Translations under genes and position numbers: made by a program | Part shown: in pieces, positions 1 through 12,592 of the stretch | Layout: the number at the start of each line of letters is the position of its first letter | Numbering within the stretch: position 1 is the stretch's first letter | Source of the DNA: Biscogniauxia marginata | Taxonomy: Eukaryota > Ascomycota > Sordariomycetes > Xylariales > Xylariaceae | Length of the DNA: 64,000 nucleotides | Assembly (NCBI GenBank): GCA_022695795.1 | Contig: MU404136.1 | Location: 62,001 to 126,000 of the forward strand | Reading direction: 5' to 3' | The notes under the pieces: model-generated | What the model was told of the DNA's origin: nothing | The model's database searches: none | Seen by the model: the letters and a program-made list of their open reading frames with translations, nothing else

Positions 1-752
1 TTGCGATGGCGATGTGGGACTTGACGAGATTCCAGTTGACGCTCGTCTCGACTGCTCATTCTTTTCAGCGAGGCGCTTTTCTAGTGTAGCTAGATCGGTG
101 GATTCGTCATCTTCTCCGAGGAGGCCTTCGTCATCCTACGTTAGCTTCAGGCCATAGAGGGTTCTCGAGAAGATAATCGGAACGGCAGAAATAAACATGT
201 GCATCGTTAGGATGTGGACACTCACCAGCCAATCTGAGCAGGCTTTCCATACGCCCCAGACGGTTCTCGAGACCTTCGATATATTTAGCCCTGCAGCCTC
301 AAGCGTTAGTCGAAGCCTGAGCTTATAAGCTGGCCCTAGTCAGGTAGCCTAGGTAGTCATACCCTTTCGGCGGACTTCTCTTCTTCTCCACCTGTGTGAA
401 AACGCAGTCTGTCTTGTAGTTGATACAGTGTGTGCAGGCCGGCAGCTTCCCATCGCATTTTATTTTCTTCTTTCGACACATGTCGCAGGCCTGCGCTGCG
501 ATCAGTATTCGGTCTCGACAGAGCGATGTTTGTTGGGATGCTCACCCGCGCAATTCTCCTCCTCTTTGCCTCGTTCGCGTCGTCAAGTAGCGCGGACGGG
601 TCGAACGCCATCTGGGCCGCCAGCTCTGGTGGTAGTACGGATAGGCCATCGTGGGTGTAGGCTCCGAAGATTTGAGGCGGTTGGTTCATCAATTGGGGAG
701 GGGGCATTCCCGGGATCTGGAAACCCCCGTGATCGACTCTTAAGCGATCCAT
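1..752 (-). CDS. Zn(II)2Cys6 transcription factor, 5' part (runs off the window start)
   Basis: This is the N-terminal part of a fungal zinc-cluster regulator, a nuclear DNA-binding protein. I read exons 752-546, 490-363, 290-226 and 125-<1, with GT-AG introns of 55, 72 and 100 bp that keep frame. The start at 752 gives a 69-residue acidic/proline leader ending KRRRIAR. The cluster has six cysteines at about residues 71, 74, 81, 88, 91 and 98 (start [13 protein letters not shown]). It is followed by the linker [20 protein letters not shown], a typical dimerisation coiled coil. The first intron falls exactly between the basic leader and the first cysteine. In the third intron a closer AG (137-136) would give an immediate stop, so the acceptor at 127-126 is chosen. 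The regulatory domain lies outside the window, so the pathway controlled cannot be told. Confidence 0.88.
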
Positions 753-3464
753 CAGCTGTCGTTTATTCGTGTCTCTTGTCGTCGGTGGTGTCGTTCGCGT
801 TGTCGCTCGCGTTGTCGTTCGCGTTGGCGTCTTCTTGTGTAGACAGTGCCCACGGCGGGGATAGAGTTGGTGGCACGGAGATAAAGTAAGGTACAATAAA
901 GTCGTGGGGGGAGAGCAGTGAGGTCGCGAGTTGGATTAGGGAAATTTTGGACCTAGCAGAAAAAGCACGGCGCCGCGCGGGACTGTGGGCTGATCCCCTT
1001 TATGATCCAGAACTGTAGACAGACCAAGATTACGAATCAACGTTCGAGTTGTCTGCTACTCGGCAGGTATTTCGAAAGGGGGCTGAGCAGTTTTATTCTA
1101 AACGCCAACGCAGGAGCAGTTAGACAGGCCTGTTTCGTACTCGGCTTGCAATTGGCAGATGGGGCAACTATTAAAAGAACGTGGTGGTTGCAATGGATTA
1201 TTTTGAGAATATCTCGGTCATGCTATACCACGCAAAACGTGATTATCGATAAGGCCAAGTTGATTGAATTGTAGAAAGCAGATCAGAGAACACCCGAGGT
1301 ATTCTGTGGTTTCAACGGATCTTTGGGTTTTGGTTGTTTTTTCTTTTCAATCTTCTGTATTGGACGAGACTTTGGGGGTGGAAGGGGGAAAGATGGCATG
1401 GAAGACAGGGTTCAGGAAGCAGATCGATTTTCGTCCGACATGCTTATTGGCAAATTATGACGCTCAGGACTCTTTTAACAGGTCCTTGTTCAGACAACAA
1501 TCGGGTTACCACCTTGCACATGTGTGTGTGCTAAAGATGCACGCGAATCACATTTGGCCAGAGCACGTCCCCAAGACTTGTGTTACTAATTGTCTGTAAG
1601 TAAACCAGTGCTAGCTTACAGAAGCAATGTAGCATAATAGAGGGGCCCCCCTTGGCTGGATGACGGTGGAAACGCTTGGGATTCCCCAGTTTCGCCCAGT
1701 TTTTAGACCAATATTCGGATGATTCATTATAGGTCGATTCGATATTTCAATGTTGTAGGTTAGAGCAGACTAGGTTATACCTATAGCCAGAACTAGAACT
1801 ATGTACATTGATGTTAGAACTCTTATGTAAGCACTACATACCACGGTTACCAATCAAACTTTCCATTTCTCTATACATACTTCCTCATATAGCTATAGAA
1901 TCGAAGAAAATAGTAATGTAAAATGAACTTGTGATCATGGGTTGGTTCGGCGAACGGAGGAACGGAGGAACTACACTACAGAGAAAGAATTGCAGTCCCT
2001 CAGTCATGTACGAAATGTCTCCGAAACTGACCCCTCCTACCCAACCGGGAAAATGAGGTGCATTACGATACTCTTCTGTCATTTGTCTTAGGTATCTAGT
2101 GTATCTAGTGTATCTGGCTGGGGGGAAGGGCAGGGGGGGGGGGGCGCCTCGCGAAAACCCACAAATGCTAGGATACCTTGATAGGTTTGACCTTGATCGT
2201 CAAGAATGGTTCATCAGATGCCACCGTGAGATCCGAGCACTTGCTATAGTCAAGGTTGTGTATGCTAGGGGGTGGCGAACCCGAGTAAGGTTATTTCTCT
2301 CCTTTTCTAACGTTTTAGCCTAGCTACCTAATGTTAGCTTGTCGATGTCAATCATTTGGGATGCACTTAAGATCGTATATGTTCAGCACATCACGAGGAT
2401 CACTCTCGTTCTCAACTGAATGCTTGGAAAGCCCTCGGGCGAGCCATACTAAAACTAGGTACATATGGCTTCCAGCACGCCAGGTATTATCTTAACTATA
2501 TGCTCGTAACCCTTAACCATAGGATCCGGGAAACTATCTTTTGTGTTTCATCATCCTTGCAATTGGTAGAAGAAATTCTGTACGGATCAATAATAAACGC
2601 CCAGTTCCGTGGCAGCGACATGGAGAAAGAGTGTGTGCACATTCTGAAAACACTTGGAAGCCTTCTTGACGGGATAAGACACATGCTCTGAACCATGGCG
2701 CGAAGATTTGTCACTGTAGGCCAAAGCGGACGGGAATGGTGGGTAAAATAGCCCCCATCGCGTTTCATAACCGTCTCAAGCAACGGTTTTACCTATGAGG
2801 CGATAAGTCATCCCGAATGTTAGATTTGGGTCGTGATAAGCGGGCGGCCTCGATTACGATTTTTCATCTGCGATCACATGAAGATGCCCAGTTAAAGCGC
2901 GAGTTTTACTCGTACTAGATGGTAATAGAATTAGTCTCGTCTCTTCCCATACCTACATAGGCCTTCCCCATCGTAATAGGGCTCACCCCCGTTACGTTAC
3001 CGACAACCAGCTTACATGTCCTGATCCTGCATAGAAACCAGCATGACACGCGGCAAGAGTGGGACCCCAGCATGGCTGATGCCAGATTGGTGTTGCCAAC
3101 GGATAGTTTGGATATGCGATCCGGTATAAGAAAGGTGGACGGATCCAAAGTTTGTCATGCTTGATTGTGAGCAACACGGGAGACCGTACGGGTCTCGACC
3201 GGCTGATCATCTATGCTCTCTTCGCCTAGGAGGTAGGACGCGGGATTACTATTTACAAATAATGGTTTCCATCTGACATAGGAGAAGCGAGGCTGGAGAT
3301 GACCAGCCTATCGTCCCTTGCTCATTAACCCTCAAGTTTTGTTCAAACAGAAAACGCCAAACCGATGCTGTGGGCATATCAACATATCGACAATATGCCA
3401 AGCGGTATCATGAGAACCTAAATGTGTACAAGCAGATGAACTGAGCCGAGTGGCAACACACGGC
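753..3464. other. Intergenic, 2.7 kb, no gene recognised
   Basis: Only short open frames occur here and none has a recognisable domain or consistent splice sites. It holds a near-tandem run of GTATCTAGT-like units at about 2090-2115, followed by a G homopolymer at about 2133. The part next to 752 should contain the promoter and leader of the zinc-cluster gene. Confidence 0.5.
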
Positions 3465-5067
3465 TCATAAATTCTCGGTAAATCTAGAACCAGATCCTCG
3501 AGATTGAGTTGACCCATCGTGTGATGGATGGGAACGCCCTAGTGGGTCCCTACCGGGAGGCTCGAGGGGGGAATTATCCTCGTAAGAGCTAAACGGGTTT
3601 GGCTCCGTGACAGGTGTCCGGGCTGGACCGGCGTGGAAAACCGGGACGCCGCTGTCCGGCCGCATCGGGGTGCCGACGGCTAGCCTTGACGAGCTAGGAT
3701 TTCCAAGGATATTCTGTGAATCTCGATACTCTATCGATTGGTCACTCATGATAGTAGCACGAGGGTCCGAGTATCCATCACCCCCAAACTGAATGACAGG
3801 CGGCAGCTTCCTGCCAGATACTTTCGCGAAACCCCTCTCGCCTCCATCAGACGAAACCGTGCTCTTCGAGAAGCGTTTGTATCCCGATAAGCTAGCAAGT
3901 GCTGCAGGGACGGCAAATGGACCTGATCGTTTTTGTTCCGACATTTCGCCTCCTCCGGGAGGACCAGAATTTCCTCCCGGCAGTGCCCTGGTGCCTTGTT
4001 CACCTGTAGAGCCGCCCTGCTTCAAGGCATTCCGGCGCTTCTTCCACCGAAGAGCTACCAGAGCAATGACCAATATGAATGCGAGTCCGGCTACGGCGCC
4101 CAATACACTTCCGGCGACAGTGGCTACTGATGGACCGTCTGAAGAATCCGAGTCATCGCCGGCCGCCGAGGTGTTCGTAGGTACTGCCGACCCATCATCT
4201 TCTCCTGTCCCAGAAGACCCGTCACCCCCAGTAGTTGTAGATGTTGCGGAAGATAGCGAAGAAGTCGATATCGACGTCAAAGATGTGAAGCTTGTAGTCG
4301 AAGTAGACCCTACCGAAGAAACGCCGATACTCGACAACAAAAAATCCGAAAAGCTGCTTGCGCCTGAGGAAGTAAATGATTGTGATGAAGAAGTAGTAGT
4401 AGAAGTAGTTGAATTACTAGAGATCGAAGATGAAGTAGCTTGATAGGCATTAGCCAGGAGAACAGACCAGCGAAAGAATATGGGCACGCTTACATTGAAA
4501 GGTAGTGTTGGATATGCCAGGTAGGGAAGGAAATGCCGGAGCGGGCGATAAAGGAGTGGACGTCACAGGCGAATAAGATAACGTGGGAAAAGAAGTTAGC
4601 ATCGAAGTCCCCGACGGTGCTACGGTCGGGTCTATCGTTGGGACGAGGGAAGATAGCGAGGTATCGCCACCATCATCGGTGCTAGTTCCCGGGGCGGAGC
4701 TTGGAGCTTCTAGAGCGGTGACTTTCCCCGCGTCTGGGTCGGTCGTCGATGCGGGCTGGGATTCGGTGTTGGCGGTGGTGGTAGGTGCGGGCTGGGAGCT
4801 GGTCGGGAGTGTCTCGACGGTAATGACTCCACCGGTCGCATCAATGAGCTCGAGAACAGAAATAGTCTCAACGATAGTGGTTGGCTCAGAGATATTACGT
4901 TTGTGTGTGTTTTTTCGGGACGGAGAACGAGCGTGGTGGTGGTGTTGATGTTGGTGACGTTTGTGGTCGTGGTGGGAATGCCGGGAGCTGCCCGTGTGAA
5001 AACGATAGTGGTTGTGTTGTTGGTCTCGGGCCTGAGGGAGTGAAGACCCAAAAACCGGTTCGGTCAT
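3465..5067 (-). CDS. Single-pass membrane protein with S/T-rich ectodomain (unknown family)
   Basis: Two exons, 5067-4494 and 4438-3465, are joined by a 55-bp intron with a GTAAGC donor. Together they code for 515 residues. Residues about 15-50 are very rich in histidine and arginine. About 60-295 are a low-complexity Ser/Thr/Pro region of the kind that is O-mannosylated. A single hydrophobic helix lies near 297-322 and is followed at once by a basic stop-transfer stretch (RWKKRR). The tail of about 190 residues is cytoplasmic in this topology. The layout resembles fungal cell-wall stress sensors (Wsc/Mid2 type), but there is no WSC cysteine domain and I do not recognise the family. No signal peptide is visible after the chosen ATG, so an upstream exon is possible. 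A 216-codon open frame on the other strand is a composition shadow. Confidence 0.75.
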
Positions 5068-7500
5068 CGCGCGCTGCGTGGCGGTGTAAAAAAAGAATAC
5101 GAGCTGTGAGGGAAGTGTTCTGGATTCTGGGCGGAATCTGATTCGGGCGCTGTTTGCTGGCAGGTAGTGAATGAATGCGCTAGGTTGCCGATCGTGCGGA
5201 GAATCCCATTATTATCATTACTATCATCCCCTTATCTTCTCTCTTTCAACTCTGCTCTGCTTCTTGTATGATGCGTCGTCGTCACCTGGTCCTCATCGTC
5301 GGCGGGAAGGGTTCGCACCGGACATCGACACCGCAACGATGAACGGTCGGCAGGTTAAGGTTTGGGGGGGAGGGAAACGAAGGGGGTGAGGAATTATAAT
5401 AATTATTAGTATTTTTTTTCCTTTTGGCAGATGGGATTGCGCACAAGGCTTATTTGATAATATGTATGCCAACCAATTTTAAAATGAGAGGCTTCAAGTA
5501 GTGGGCACACCCGACCATCGTTAGTGGGATCCCCATGTGGCTCGATTGCTCTGCCGCTGTGGATGGCTCGAAATGGCACCAGAACCAACGACAACCTCAT
5601 TTCGCTTGAAGCGAGCCTTGTCTCTCTCGCCAGGGGGGCCCAGCACCACAAGATCCAATCATGCAAGTTCGGCTGGGGCGCCCCCATCCACTGCCGTACA
5701 AACCCTGCGAGGCCCTGTCCGTTGAATTGTGCAATTGGCCATTCCTTCGCAAACATCCAAATATCTAGGCTGAAAATAGGCCAGAGATTGAAGGCTACTG
5801 TGCCTCTCCGGGCCGATAGAGAGTTGAGATAGTGGGAAGGACGAGCTTTTGTTCAGCAGCATTTTACCACCGCCGGTCTGCTAGCAGCTACATATAATAC
5901 ATAGTACTAACCAACGTGTAAGAGAGAGACAGAGAGAGACAGAGAGAGAGTATGTGTGTGTATGTGTACGGACGTATGCAGTGTTCCGTGCATCGTGCAT
6001 CGTGCATCATGTGTCGTATGTTGTGTGCCGTAAGTACCTGGTATATCTTGGTTCGGCCGTACTTCTCAGTAGGTATATATATAGATAGGTATAGATCCTA
6101 GAATGAATAGGTAGGTGTCGCGCAAGAACGTCGGAGCAGTGAGTGGGTGATGACCTTTATACCACAGTAGCCCGTATAACAGTAATGATTGGCTGCATGC
6201 GGCTGCAAATAAGGAGGTTAGAGCGTTCGTATTCCCCGGCTTGGGTGGTACTCATAACTGCAAAAACACGAAGTGTTCTCGGACACGATAATCCTGTCAG
6301 CCGGAGTAGTTCCAAGATTGTAGAAGGACGATTGGCAAGATTAGGTTGAGGTTCGCCGCCTTTGCTACAGGTTAGGAGCTTGACCTGTTATTCCAGGATC
6401 TGGGATGATTCGACGTTTTAGTCGCCTTCCTTTGAAACGGACCTGGGCTGGCTTATACATAACCTGGGCGACAGGCAAGCTCCAGTGTGAAGATCAGGGT
6501 CCCCCCCGGAGAGGTGGATCGTCTCATTTACCATATACGCACGCCTTCTCGACGGGTTTGCGTCATGATCAGCAGCGAAGCGAGAGGCAGAAAAGACAGA
6601 AAAAGAAAAAAGAATTATATATAGGTTGTAACTGATCTGGTGGCTTGTCATATCCGCCAGTGTTACGGAGCCAATGTGTAGAGTTGAGCTGGAGAGAGAA
6701 GTTCTTTACACTATAACAAAAGCTAAGCTACACCCTAAGCTAGGTGCTAATTTCAGCGTTTGGGCCCCCCAAGAGTGCCCCTGTATTTAGTAAGTACTAT
6801 GTAGCATCAAAAATGCGGAGAAGCATTTTGGTTGGCCAGCAGCCCAGCAGCGATTTTCTAGTCTCCGATCTTCTTCTTTGTTTCCTGCACCGAGCCGCTT
6901 ACCCTGCCTTGTAGTGTATTAGAGCAAGCGCACGAGCCATCGTGATCTCTGTCTAATGCAAGAGGACCCTCTATGTCGCGAACCACTCTCCCCTGCCCCC
7001 ACCCCCTGAGATGGTACTAACCTCTTCTGCCTCTCATCAACAAAATATTTGAAGCTCGAGATCAAGAAAAGATCGTACGGTTGCTATGAACAGCAAGTGT
7101 TTCCAATGCTGTTGTTAAGCTTTATCACGCCATGATCCCCCCCCTTTACCCTATAGCTATTGCTCGTATGATTCGTACGGCCGCCTAGGACGTATCTTCT
7201 AACTAGGCACACTCGTCAAAACTTCGCAAGATTCCCATTGTGCATACCTACGGAGGCGCTTCGACATGAAAATCATACATCAAGTCTTTAAGCGTGTAAA
7301 GAACACATGTAAGGAGGCACATAACCCGTACTTGCAGTGATGTTATATACGACGATTTTAGAGCACCGCCTTCTTAGATATGCAGATGGGGTATCAGGAA
7401 GATCTTATTATGCTGCCATGCTACAATACAATTTCAAGACTCTCACCGCCACAAGAGAAAACCCAACGCCAAACGCCTTTTAGGAGTCTCACGTTCTTGT
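5068..7500. other. Intergenic, 2.4 kb, simple repeats only
   Basis: No supported gene. It contains the promoter side of the S/T-rich membrane protein, an AG/GT microsatellite (5920-5965) and CATCGTG-type short repeats just after it. Open frames of 60-116 codons on both strands lack domains and splice support. Confidence 0.5.
5920..5965. repeat. AG-rich then GT-rich microsatellite
   Basis: An (AG)n/GACAGAG run passes directly into a GT-rich run. It is followed around 5985-6010 by near-tandem copies of GCATCGT. It lies between genes and no function is suggested. Confidence 0.85.
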
Positions 7501-8168
7501 TTAAGCAAACGAGACTCGCTTTTTTGGTCTTGCAACCTTCGTGCCGCCAGACGCGGCGTCCTTGATGATACGTTTCTCGTCGCCTCTGTCTTCAGATTGC
7601 TGGCTTCGCTTCCTCTTCTTCCTCAGTGACTCCTTCGTTTCGTCGAGCTGTGCCTTTCGTTCTGCCCCCTTCTTCTCGGCCTCGACTCTTCTCGCTTCGC
7701 GGATCTCCTCCATCTGCCGGGCCTTAGTCATCTTAGACTCGATCTCGCCTCGTTTGTCTGCCTGGACTATGGCGAGCATTGTGCTCATGCTCTCCTGTTT
7801 CGCGAACGAACCGTGCATCAGCTCCATAGTTTCCACTCGATTCTTGATAGGTGGATGATCTAACGTACCTTGTCGTCCACAAAGACCTTGCCCTTCTTCT
7901 TCCCCTTTGGCTTCGTGACCCCAACCGGAGTGATCATATTCAACTGCGGAATCCCCAGTTCCTTCTCCGAATATACCTTCTTCTTTTTCTTCCGCAACAG
8001 ATCAATGGCGCCTTTTCCCTTCACTAACTTGGCTGCCGGCGTCGGGCCTTTCCGCCTCGGCTTGGCGACGCCATCTGAAGGACCAGGCTTAGACTGTTTG
8101 CTGGAACTGATGCCAGACTTATTCGTGGCGTGCTTGTTTTTTATCGTTCTCGTTCGCGACGGCGGCAT
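7501..8168 (-). CDS. LOC1: 60S ribosomal subunit assembly/export protein Loc1
   Basis: Exons 8168-7869 and 7794-7501 are separated by a 74-bp intron. Phase is 0 and they code for 197 residues, close to the roughly 200 of yeast Loc1. Loc1 is a nucleolar RNA-binding factor needed for 60S subunit maturation, and in yeast also for ASH1 mRNA localisation. The family core is clear: [17 protein letters not shown] directly before the intron, then [20 protein letters not shown] and [13 protein letters not shown] after it. The rest is lysine-rich, with a coiled-coil C-terminal half and a basic tail ending RPKKRVSFA. It is transcribed away from HIS3, whose ATG is 478 bp away, so the two must share a promoter region. 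Confidence 0.93.
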
Positions 8169-8646
8169 GTTGTCGTTGCTGGCGTGTCTGTCGGTGGTTT
8201 CGCTGTCGGACGTGAATGTTCAAGAATCGCAGGTCGATAGAAAATATTTAGTAGAAAATCTTTATCGATAACGGGTTTTAAGGTTAGTGGGGCTCAGATC
8301 GTAATTTTTTCTTCGCATCTCTTCCCCCAAAGCAGGGTGACTGGGTGAGAAACAGCCGTCAGCTGGTTGGTCAATCACGCCAGCCTAGGACCCTGGGTGC
8401 TACTATAGGTAGGTACCTACCACTCTCTACGCCTAGAAGCCGATGGTCGGATGCAAGAAGGTAGGTGACCAAAAAATTTCAAAGTTCTACTTGTGATCTT
8501 CGAAATCTCGCCCATACACCATCCAACGTCTTAACTCGAAATCTCCAACGTGCCTTACCCAACTCGCTCTTCTCTCTTCGCCTACAAGTAGCTACCTCCC
8601 ATATTGTCTACACGAAGCCAACCGGTCAATCATAAGAACAACGACG
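8169..8646. promoter_or_regulatory. Bidirectional promoter region between LOC1 and HIS3
   Basis: This 478-bp gap separates the two start codons. It contains a TAGGTAGGTACCTACC palindromic block near 8407-8422 and pyrimidine-rich stretches before the HIS3 ATG. I looked for a perfect TGACTCA (Gcn4/CPC1 site), expected for amino-acid control of HIS3, and did not see one. Confidence 0.5.
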
Positions 8647-9431
8647 ATGGGTTCAGACAAGGCAGCCCCGCGCTGGGCGGCATTCGCCCGGGACACAAAC
8701 GAGACCAAGATCCAGCTCGCCCTCAACCTCGACGGCGGTGCATTCCCACCCGACACCGACCCGCGCCTCACATCTGCCACTGAGGGCCACGCCAGCCAGT
8801 CGAGCAAATCGCAAACCATCAGCGTGAGCACGGGCATCGGCTTCCTCGACCACATGTTGCATGCGCTGGCGAAGCACGCCGGATGGAGTCTGGCGCTGGC
8901 TTGCCAGGGGGATCTGCACAGTACGTTGACCACCCGCGCGCATACCACTCTCCAGAAGCTAGCTAGGTAGGGAACGTTGACCCAAGCTCGTCTCTTCTTC
9001 CCCCCCCCGCCCGTATAGTCGACGACCACCATACCGCCGAGGACGTCTGCATCGCGCTGGGGTACGCCTTCGCGACGGCGCTGGGCAGCGCGACGGGCCT
9101 CGCGCGCTTCGGGTCGGCATACGCGCCGCTCGACGAGGCGCTGTCGCGCGCGGTGGTGGACCTGTCGAACCGGCCGTTCAGCGTGGTCGAGCTGGGCCTG
9201 CGGCGCGAGCGCATCGGCGACCTGAGCTGCGAGATGATCCCGCACTGCCTGCAGAGCTTCGCCCAGGCGGCGCGCATCACGCTTCACGTCGACTGCCTGC
9301 GCGGCGAGAACGACCACCACCGCGCCGAGAGCGCCTTCAAGGCCCTCGCCGTCGCCATCCGCACCGCCACGTCGAGGATCCCCGGGAAGGAGGGCGAGGT
9401 CCCTAGCACCAAGGGCACTTTGAGCGTGTAG
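8647..9431 (+). CDS. HIS3: Imidazoleglycerol-phosphate dehydratase
   Basis: This enzyme catalyses the dehydration of imidazole glycerol phosphate to imidazole acetol phosphate in histidine synthesis. Exons 8647-8920 and 9019-9431 (98-bp intron, GTACGT donor, TATAG acceptor) code for 228 residues, the usual length for the fungal enzyme. The Mn-binding histidine motifs are all present: [13 protein letters not shown] from residue 65, DDHHTAED at about 93-100 and ENDHHRAES at about 188-196. VDLSNRP and [11 protein letters not shown] are also family hallmarks. The ATG is the first in frame, in the context ACGACGATGG. The second exon is far richer in G/C-ending codons than the flanking DNA. It is a single-function enzyme with no HisB-type phosphatase domain, as expected in fungi. 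Confidence 0.97.
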
Positions 9432-10436
9432 ATTGTAGGTCAATCTAGTGTTGTCCGCACATGCCGATACCTATATACCTAGGTAAACCTACCTACTTCA
9501 CCGCCGTGAATGCATCTATATATATCCTATGTGTAATATTAGGTGTTTTTCTAGCCTGGACAGAACTATAGGGTCTAACAGCATCAGATTTATCATGTAA
9601 TTTGATGGTATGCGCTTATACGGGATGCATCCGGAGGCGCATCAGTAACCCCACAGCGTGTGGTTGGCGCCCGCCTAGTGACGAGCCGCTTTGTTGTCAG
9701 CTACCATGTACTATATGCATGATGTGCATGTGGAATGATTTGTAGGCATTCGTGCCGTCGCACACGTGGGGAAGGTTTCGGGGTGAAAAGGGGGGGAAGC
9801 TAGGTATATGTCTTATGCAAGCAAGCTGAACCGACTTTAAGGTATCCATCTCATTTTAGCTTTGGAAGTTAAAGAGGGAAAAAGGAACATCTGAACTTGT
9901 TTAGCGTGCATTTCGTCAAAGAGTTAAAATAACTATTAAATTGGATGAAATCCTTATGAGCGTGGTTGATTGGGAAATTATCAGATGTCGGTCACATGGA
10001 CTAGGTGACGGACATTTGGTCAGTCCGAGTATAATTACCTACCTGGTAGTAGGATCGAATTTGTCGTATGACCGGTCGTCGCAGGATTAATCCAAGCGCT
10101 CGTGCTGTCAGTGCTCATCATAATTCATCATCAATAATGAAACAGAGAAAAAAATCTACGAGGGGCTGTAATTGGACCTTCACGTAATGATTCATTAGAC
10201 ATTAGTTAATCATTAGGTAGGTACTCGGTCATCTTCCCCTTCCATGCATTCGCTTATCAGTATGTACACAATTTCTCTCCTTTTTCGGGTTCCATTTCTC
10301 ATAAGGCAGCGAGTGACTATTCATCCGGTGTCACACCCGTGCAGGGTATCTTTGCCAAATCTCTCCAATCTTAATCCTTTCCTGAAAGGTTTCCAAGGTA
10401 TTTATGACCCTAGACATTCCGTACTCGGCGCTGCCT
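9432..10436. other. Intergenic between two converging genes
   Basis: This 1.0-kb spacer between HIS3 and the MARVEL-type gene holds TACCTAGGTA-type words around 9470-9495 and AT-rich stretches. No gene is supported. Confidence 0.5.
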
Positions 10437-11319
10437 TTAGTGGGTGTAAGTGCCGTCATTGTAGCGGTAGCCTGCCGGCTGTGAAACACTTGGAGTAGTA
10501 CCGGTCTCCGGATACGCAGTTGCGCCATTATACTGGAAACCCGAATCGCCGTGTTTGTTGTAAGTAGCTGGTTCGTGTGCAACGGCAGTGCTCTCAGTGT
10601 TATAACTCGGACGAACCTGATCGGGATGTGTGTGCTCGGGCAAAGCGTTAGGGTCCTCGACACTAGCAGCGGTTCCGCGGCGACGGAAGAGACCGAAAAA
10701 CCCGCGCCTACCGTAGCCGGAAGTGTAGTTGTTGGCCGGGCTAGGACCAAAGCGAGACTCCTTACGGCGGTGACGGACAAGTACCACCTCGATGAACGCA
10801 GAAAGGACAAAGAAAATGCTGGATTTGGTTAGTGACAGAGAATATAGATTCATTTAGGGGTGAACATTACATGGCGACAATGGATACGGCTAAGACGGCC
10901 GATTCCATTTGGCAGATTTGCCGGAAAGCAGGCAAACCATCGCCGAGCAGGTCGGTTGAGGGGCGGTTGCCAAAAGGTGTGTCTACATCGCCGTTGCAAG
11001 AGCTAGCACCTCCTCGGTTGGCCTGGGCAACGTAGATGAAGGCACCCGCGAAGGCGACATCTAGGACAATAGCGATAAAAGACGTGAAAGGATGACCGGC
11101 GAGGCAGCACAACAATAAAAGACCCAGTATCGTATACAAAACACCAATTCCAGAAATGCCCTCAACCGCGCGGGTGTAGGTCGGGATGGTAAGGTTGTTC
11201 TGAGCCGCAACAGCGAGGAAGTACGAGAAGAGCGCGAGCACCAGCGCACAGCAACAAAATTGTACACCGCGGATAAACCACTGGAGTAGCTTGAGGGCGA
11301 ATCCCGATTTGGCGCCCAT
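10437..11319 (-). CDS. MARVEL-domain-like four-helix membrane protein
   Basis: Exons 11319-10871 and 10818-10437 (52-bp intron, phase 2) code for 276 residues. Four hydrophobic helices are visible: residues about 12-38, 52-76, 78-100 and 140-163. The last one is completed across the splice (AVLAVSIVAIIFFVLSAFIE). This is the layout of the fungal MARVEL/NCE102-like family, whose members organise plasma-membrane domains or vesicle cargo. The soluble C-terminal tail of about 110 residues is polar, with a basic RRGFFGLFRRR patch and then a Tyr/Pro/Gly-rich stretch. It is a membrane protein with high confidence. The MARVEL label rests on topology and on the basic loop after helix 4, not on a search. 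Confidence 0.82.
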
Positions 11320-12592
11320 TTTTTTTGGATCGAGTTGGTGCGTGCTTGTTACTCTAAGAATGTTACGCGGCTCGTGCCAATAGATCTGGTATTATCGTCG
11401 TTCAGCAATGTGTTGTGGAATGTTGGAGTGCTCGTAGCAAAATAGTACAAGAGAGGAGGGAGAAGAAGGGCGAGAAGTGTGGAAAGAAATGCGAGAACGG
11501 TGTGTAAGAGACGGTGGTTGGCAAGTCGGCGGGCCGATCATGAATAATTGAAATATTCGATGTTGGCCGGGAGGAAAGAAGGGCAGGTTACATGTTCTTT
11601 CTTTCTTGGCTAGTTTGATGAGCGCTAGCATCTGCCAGATCTGTCGAAATTCATTCAAAATCGACGTACGCAGCAATAAAGAGAGGCAATGACGAATGAC
11701 ATCCCAAGTTGGCCCCTTCCAACTCCGGTTTTCACCCACAAAAAGTTAAAGTGATCGCCAAATAGTATACGCTGTTGGCCCTCCACTGGGGACGCTTCTT
11801 CTCGGTGTCCATCGGCTCAGAGAGTAAACGCGCACACACGGCCCTGTTTGTTCGCCAGTATGACATCAGTTTCGAGTCAGTTACAATTTCCGATTCGCCG
11901 AGTTTCCTGCATAGCCACCCTACAGCGTCATCACCTGTGGCGCATGCACTGGGCATCCTCATTTCAAATAGGCTCAATGCAAACTCGAAGCCACACCGCG
12001 TCTTCACACTTTCCAATGCAGTACTAGTCCGATCTACAATTACCTCCGGTTCATCCGTTGACGTCCATAGTGGCATTCCTGCTAACAGTAGGTACCTAAG
12101 ACAACTGCAAACATTATGCACGTATGTACAAAGACAGGTTGATTACCGCATGCAAAACCAAAGACGAAAGTGTCCATGATGCCAACTCTAGTTTCTAGTC
12201 GGGACTCGGGCGAGCCAGCTGCAGCAGATTTGCAACGACCTGCGAATGAATCAAACAGATACACACTACCTAGTCGTCCTCCTCCAGTGTGTAAGAGCGC
12301 AGAGCACCCCTGTTTCTCATTTTCCAAGTGGATCGTTACCCAGAAATATTGTGTTTTCGGTGTTTTCGGTGTACAGGAGTTGTCCGAGAGGTAAGAAGCA
12401 TCTCGTTGCTTTCGAAAACATCTCGAGTCTATGCCGGCGTAAAATCGTAACATTCGTCTAGTAAGGCCTTGGTGCGACTGAGATTCCTTCGTTCTGAACG
12501 CATTGTGCTCCGGTCTAATAAACACGGGGTTCACTCTCACTTTTCATTCAATCCGAAGATCGACCTCGTCGACTCATGAGCTCTCAAGCGTT
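11320..12592. other. Intergenic, 1.3 kb
   Basis: The part next to 11319 is the leader and promoter of the MARVEL-like gene, with pyrimidine-rich DNA on its coding strand. A minus-strand frame at 11732-12121 has protein-like composition but no recognisable domain or splice partner. No gene is called. Confidence 0.45.

Noticed and set aside
3793..4443. 216-codon plus-strand open frame, rich in Glu/Asp/Val
   Set aside because: It is the antisense shadow of the Ser/Thr-rich membrane protein; its acidic composition follows from the reverse complement of Ser/Thr codons.
11732..12121. Minus-strand frame of 129 codons with protein-like composition
   Set aside because: I could not extend it by splicing and no motif is recognised; the plus strand has a frame of the same length.
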